A stretch of 6,364 nucleotides of DNA from Myxococcota bacterium (GTDB taxonomy: Bacteria; Myxococcota_A; UBA9160; PR03). Below, in pieces: positions 5,151 through 6,364 of this stretch; the stretch's first letter is position 1, and every line of letters starts with the position of its first letter. Under the pieces are notes generated by a model. It worked only from the letters and a program-made list of their open reading frames with translations. It ran no database searches and was not told the origin of the DNA. The stretch is from the NCBI GenBank assembly GCA_030066475.1, contig JASJBO010000403.1, positions 1 to 6,364 of the forward strand. The letters run 5' to 3'. The translations under genes and the position numbers were made by a program.

Positions 5151-5567
5151 ATGATCGAGGTCGACGAGTTCGTCGAGCGCCTGTGCCTGCTCGGCGCCGA
5201 CCGCGGCCCGCGCCGCTTCCCGCGCCGCACGCGCGACCGCCAGATCCTGATGAAGAGCATCGTGATGCTGCTCGAGAGCAGCCGCACCTACAGCGAGCTC
5301 GAGATCAACGAGCGGCTGCGCGACTGGTGCCGCGACGTCGCCCCGGCGATCGACACGGACCACGTGACCCTGCGCCGTCTGCTGGTCGACCACGGCCAGC
5401 TCGAGCGAAGCGCAGACGGGCGCGCCTACCGCGTCGGGTTCCCACCCGGCGCGGTCGCCTTCGACCTGGAGGTCGACGACGTCGACGTGCGCGCCACGAT
5501 CGCCGCGTACCTCGACCACGTGCGCAGACGGCCGCGGCGCCAGCCGCCGGAGACCGAGCGCGAGTAG
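5151..5567 (+). CDS. DUF2087-like winged-helix-type protein
   Basis: A 138-residue cytosolic protein. RRFPRRTRDRQILMKSIVMLL (21-41), then RTYSELEINERLRDW (45-59), then DHVTLRRLLVDHGQLERSADGRAYRV (70-95) follow the order of the DUF2087 domain, a small helical module with a final beta-hairpin that resembles winged helix-turn-helix folds and is often found in, or fused to, transcription regulators. The acidic part after residue 103 and the Arg/Pro-rich tail are not part of the domain. ATG 5151 is chosen over an upstream in-frame ATG at 5085 because GGGAG lies at 5139-5143 and residues before it look non-coding. It ends one base before the stop of the convergent GFA gene. DNA binding is suggested by the family but not shown here. 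Confidence 0.85.
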   Translation: MIEVDEFVERLCLLGADRGPRRFPRRTRDRQILMKSIVMLLESSRTYSELEINERLRDWCRDVAPAIDTDHVTLRRLLVDHGQLERSADGRAYRVGFPPGAVAFDLEVDDVDVRATIAAYLDHVRRRPRRQPPETERE

Positions 5568-5568
5568 C

Positions 5569-6009
5569 TCAGCGCCCGCCGGGCGGCTCGATCGGCTCCA
5601 TCCCGGTCTCGCCGCCGAGGCGGGGCAGCCCGTCGTCGACGTGCACCCAGGCGGCGCGGTGGTCGAACCAGGCGTGGAGCTGGGGCGCGCGGTCGATCGG
5701 AGCGTCCATGTTCGCCAGCACGACGTCGACCCGCTCGGGGTGGTGCGTCGACTCGCAGAACAGCGTGCTTCCGCAGCGCCCGCAGAACGAGCGGGTGCCG
5801 TGCTCGGAGGAGCGGAAGCGCACGAGTGCGTCCTCGCCCGCGTCGAAGGCGAGGCGTTCGCGCGGCACCGCGAACCACGTGACGAAGCCCGCTCCGTGGC
5901 TGCGTCGGCACATCGAGCAGTGACAGTGCGCGCAGAACAGGCTGGGCAGCCCGGCGCGGAAGCGCACCGCGCCGCAGAAGCAGGAGCCGGTCGGATCGCT
6001 CGTGGGCAC
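5569..6009 (-). CDS. GFA-family zinc protein (glutathione-dependent formaldehyde-activating enzyme-like fold)
   Basis: A 146-residue protein of the GFA/CENP-V fold, which binds two zinc ions through clustered cysteines. GSCFCGAVRF (9-18) gives C10 and C12; FCAHCHCSMCRRSHGAG (25-41) gives C26, C29, C31 and C34; SFCGRCGSTLFC (75-85 or so) gives C76 and C79. All positions expected for the fold are present. Many relatives are annotated as formaldehyde-activating enzymes, but that activity is doubtful for most, so only the fold is claimed. The GTG at 6009 is chosen because the frame extends upstream through basic, low-complexity residues that would overlap the next gene, and GTG is the last plausible start before the domain; no strong SD is seen. 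Convergent with the DUF2087 gene. Confidence 0.92.
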   Translation of the reverse strand: MPTSDPTGSCFCGAVRFRAGLPSLFCAHCHCSMCRRSHGAGFVTWFAVPRERLAFDAGEDALVRFRSSEHGTRSFCGRCGSTLFCESTHHPERVDVVLANMDAPIDRAPQLHAWFDHRAAWVHVDDGLPRLGGETGMEPIEPPGGR

Positions 6010-6049
6010 GGGCCCGACGGTACCAGAGGGGACCGGGGTGACGCCCTTG

Positions 6050-6059
6050 CCGGCGCCGG
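6050..6059. repeat. Perfect 10-bp palindrome in the GFA/72-residue gene divergent gap
   Basis: CCGGCGCCGG is a perfect palindrome midway between the two divergent starts (6009 minus and 6106 plus). In DNA this rich in G and C such palindromes arise often by chance, so an operator role is only possible. Confidence 0.2.
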
Positions 6060-6105
6060 AGCGGCGTCGCAAGATGCCAGGACGGGAGGCCGTCGGGAGG
6101 TCGGA

Positions 6106-6324
6106 ATGGGCACGGATCGCGAGCTGGTGCAGCGTCACGTCGAAGCGTTGATCGAGGCGGCGGCAACCGCGGGAGTGCCGGCCGACGTGGCGGCGCGTCT
6201 GCTGCTCCAGGAGGTCGTCGAGATCTGGAAGCGCGACCGCTCACTCGACGACATCTCGAGCGAGCTCAAGTTCGTCGCCGACAACCTCGACCCCGACACC
6301 GACTTCGAGTTCATGCGGCCATAA
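6106..6324 (+). CDS. Small uncharacterised protein (72 residues)
   Basis: A complete short gene with ATG at 6106, GGGAGG at 6095-6100 (5 nt spacer) and TAA at 6322-6324. The protein has an acidic and hydrophobic, likely helical composition: helix ELVQRHVEALIEAAATAG (6-23), helix DVAARLLLQEVVEIWKRD (27-44), helix SLDDISSELKFVADNL (46-61) and a conserved-looking end DPDTDFEFMRP (62-72). No membrane segment, Cys pair or signal peptide is present. The even spacing of charged and hydrophobic residues argues for a real gene. I do not recognise the family name. Divergent from the GFA gene (97 bp between starts), with no partner further downstream in the window. Confidence 0.85.
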   Translation: MGTDRELVQRHVEALIEAAATAGVPADVAARLLLQEVVEIWKRDRSLDDISSELKFVADNLDPDTDFEFMRP

Positions 6325-6364
6325 GGTGGACTTCGCTCGCCTACGGCTCGCTGCGCGCGCCGCT

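Noticed and set aside
4095..6113. A 672-codon open frame on the minus strand
   Set aside because: Only its last 158 codons (the HIT gene) are real. The rest is antisense or out of frame to the VOC, DUF2087 and GFA genes and is Arg/Ala/Pro-rich, typical of spurious frames in high-GC DNA.
6325..6364. Repeated GCTCGC units at the window end
   Set aside because: Two short copies only, cut off by the window edge; common in GC-rich intergenic DNA. No CRISPR-like periodic spacing exists here or elsewhere.
1..6364. A complete new defence or metabolic system
   Set aside because: No set of three or more genes shows consistent coupling, and no polymerase, reverse transcriptase, recombinase, NTPase or caspase-like gene is present. 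The single coiled-coil protein is not enough to claim a system.

Overview
The window is very GC-rich throughout (estimated by eye at around 70%) and gene-dense, with short intergenic gaps. Every intact gene looks like an ordinary bacterial chromosomal housekeeping or accessory gene. The mix of gene families and the strong GC bias of the third codon base suggest a high-GC proteobacterium-like lineage (Myxococcota, Binatota or a relative). That assignment is an inference from composition only. There is no rRNA, tRNA, CRISPR array, transposase or phage gene.

Layout. Positions 103-1179 (minus) hold a probable two-gene operon: a small SpoIIAA/STAS-like protein, then a five-helix isoprenylcysteine carboxyl methyltransferase (ICMT)-like membrane methyltransferase started from GTG. 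A 124-bp divergent gap leads into 1304-2415 (plus). There an intact Mut7-C (PIN-like) zinc-ribbon RNase-family gene sits between two gene relics. Upstream is a CoA-transferase family III gene reduced in frame to its first and last parts (89 codons). Downstream is a VapBC-like toxin-antitoxin module collapsed into a 36-codon fusion with a frameshift. A sigma70-like promoter and GACATCA repeats ahead of the second relic overlap the end of the RNase gene.

Positions 2505-5041 are all minus strand: a VOC-fold protein overlaps a HIT-family protein by 4 bp, followed by a GNAT acetyltransferase and a membrane-anchored coiled-coil protein of unknown function. A strong inverted repeat (3431-3471) separates the last two genes. 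Positions 5151-5567 (plus) encode a DUF2087-like protein that converges, with a 1-bp gap, on a GFA-type zinc protein (5569-6009, minus). A small uncharacterised 72-residue protein (6106-6324, plus) closes the window.

How the genes work together. Only two close partnerships are supported: the STAS-like/methyltransferase pair (9-bp gap) and the VOC/HIT pair (ATGA overlap). The rest looks like unrelated small genes. I found no convincing new multi-gene system. The most interesting items are the two deletion-fused relics, the coiled-coil membrane protein with its upstream hairpin, and the second inverted repeat ahead of the VOC gene.
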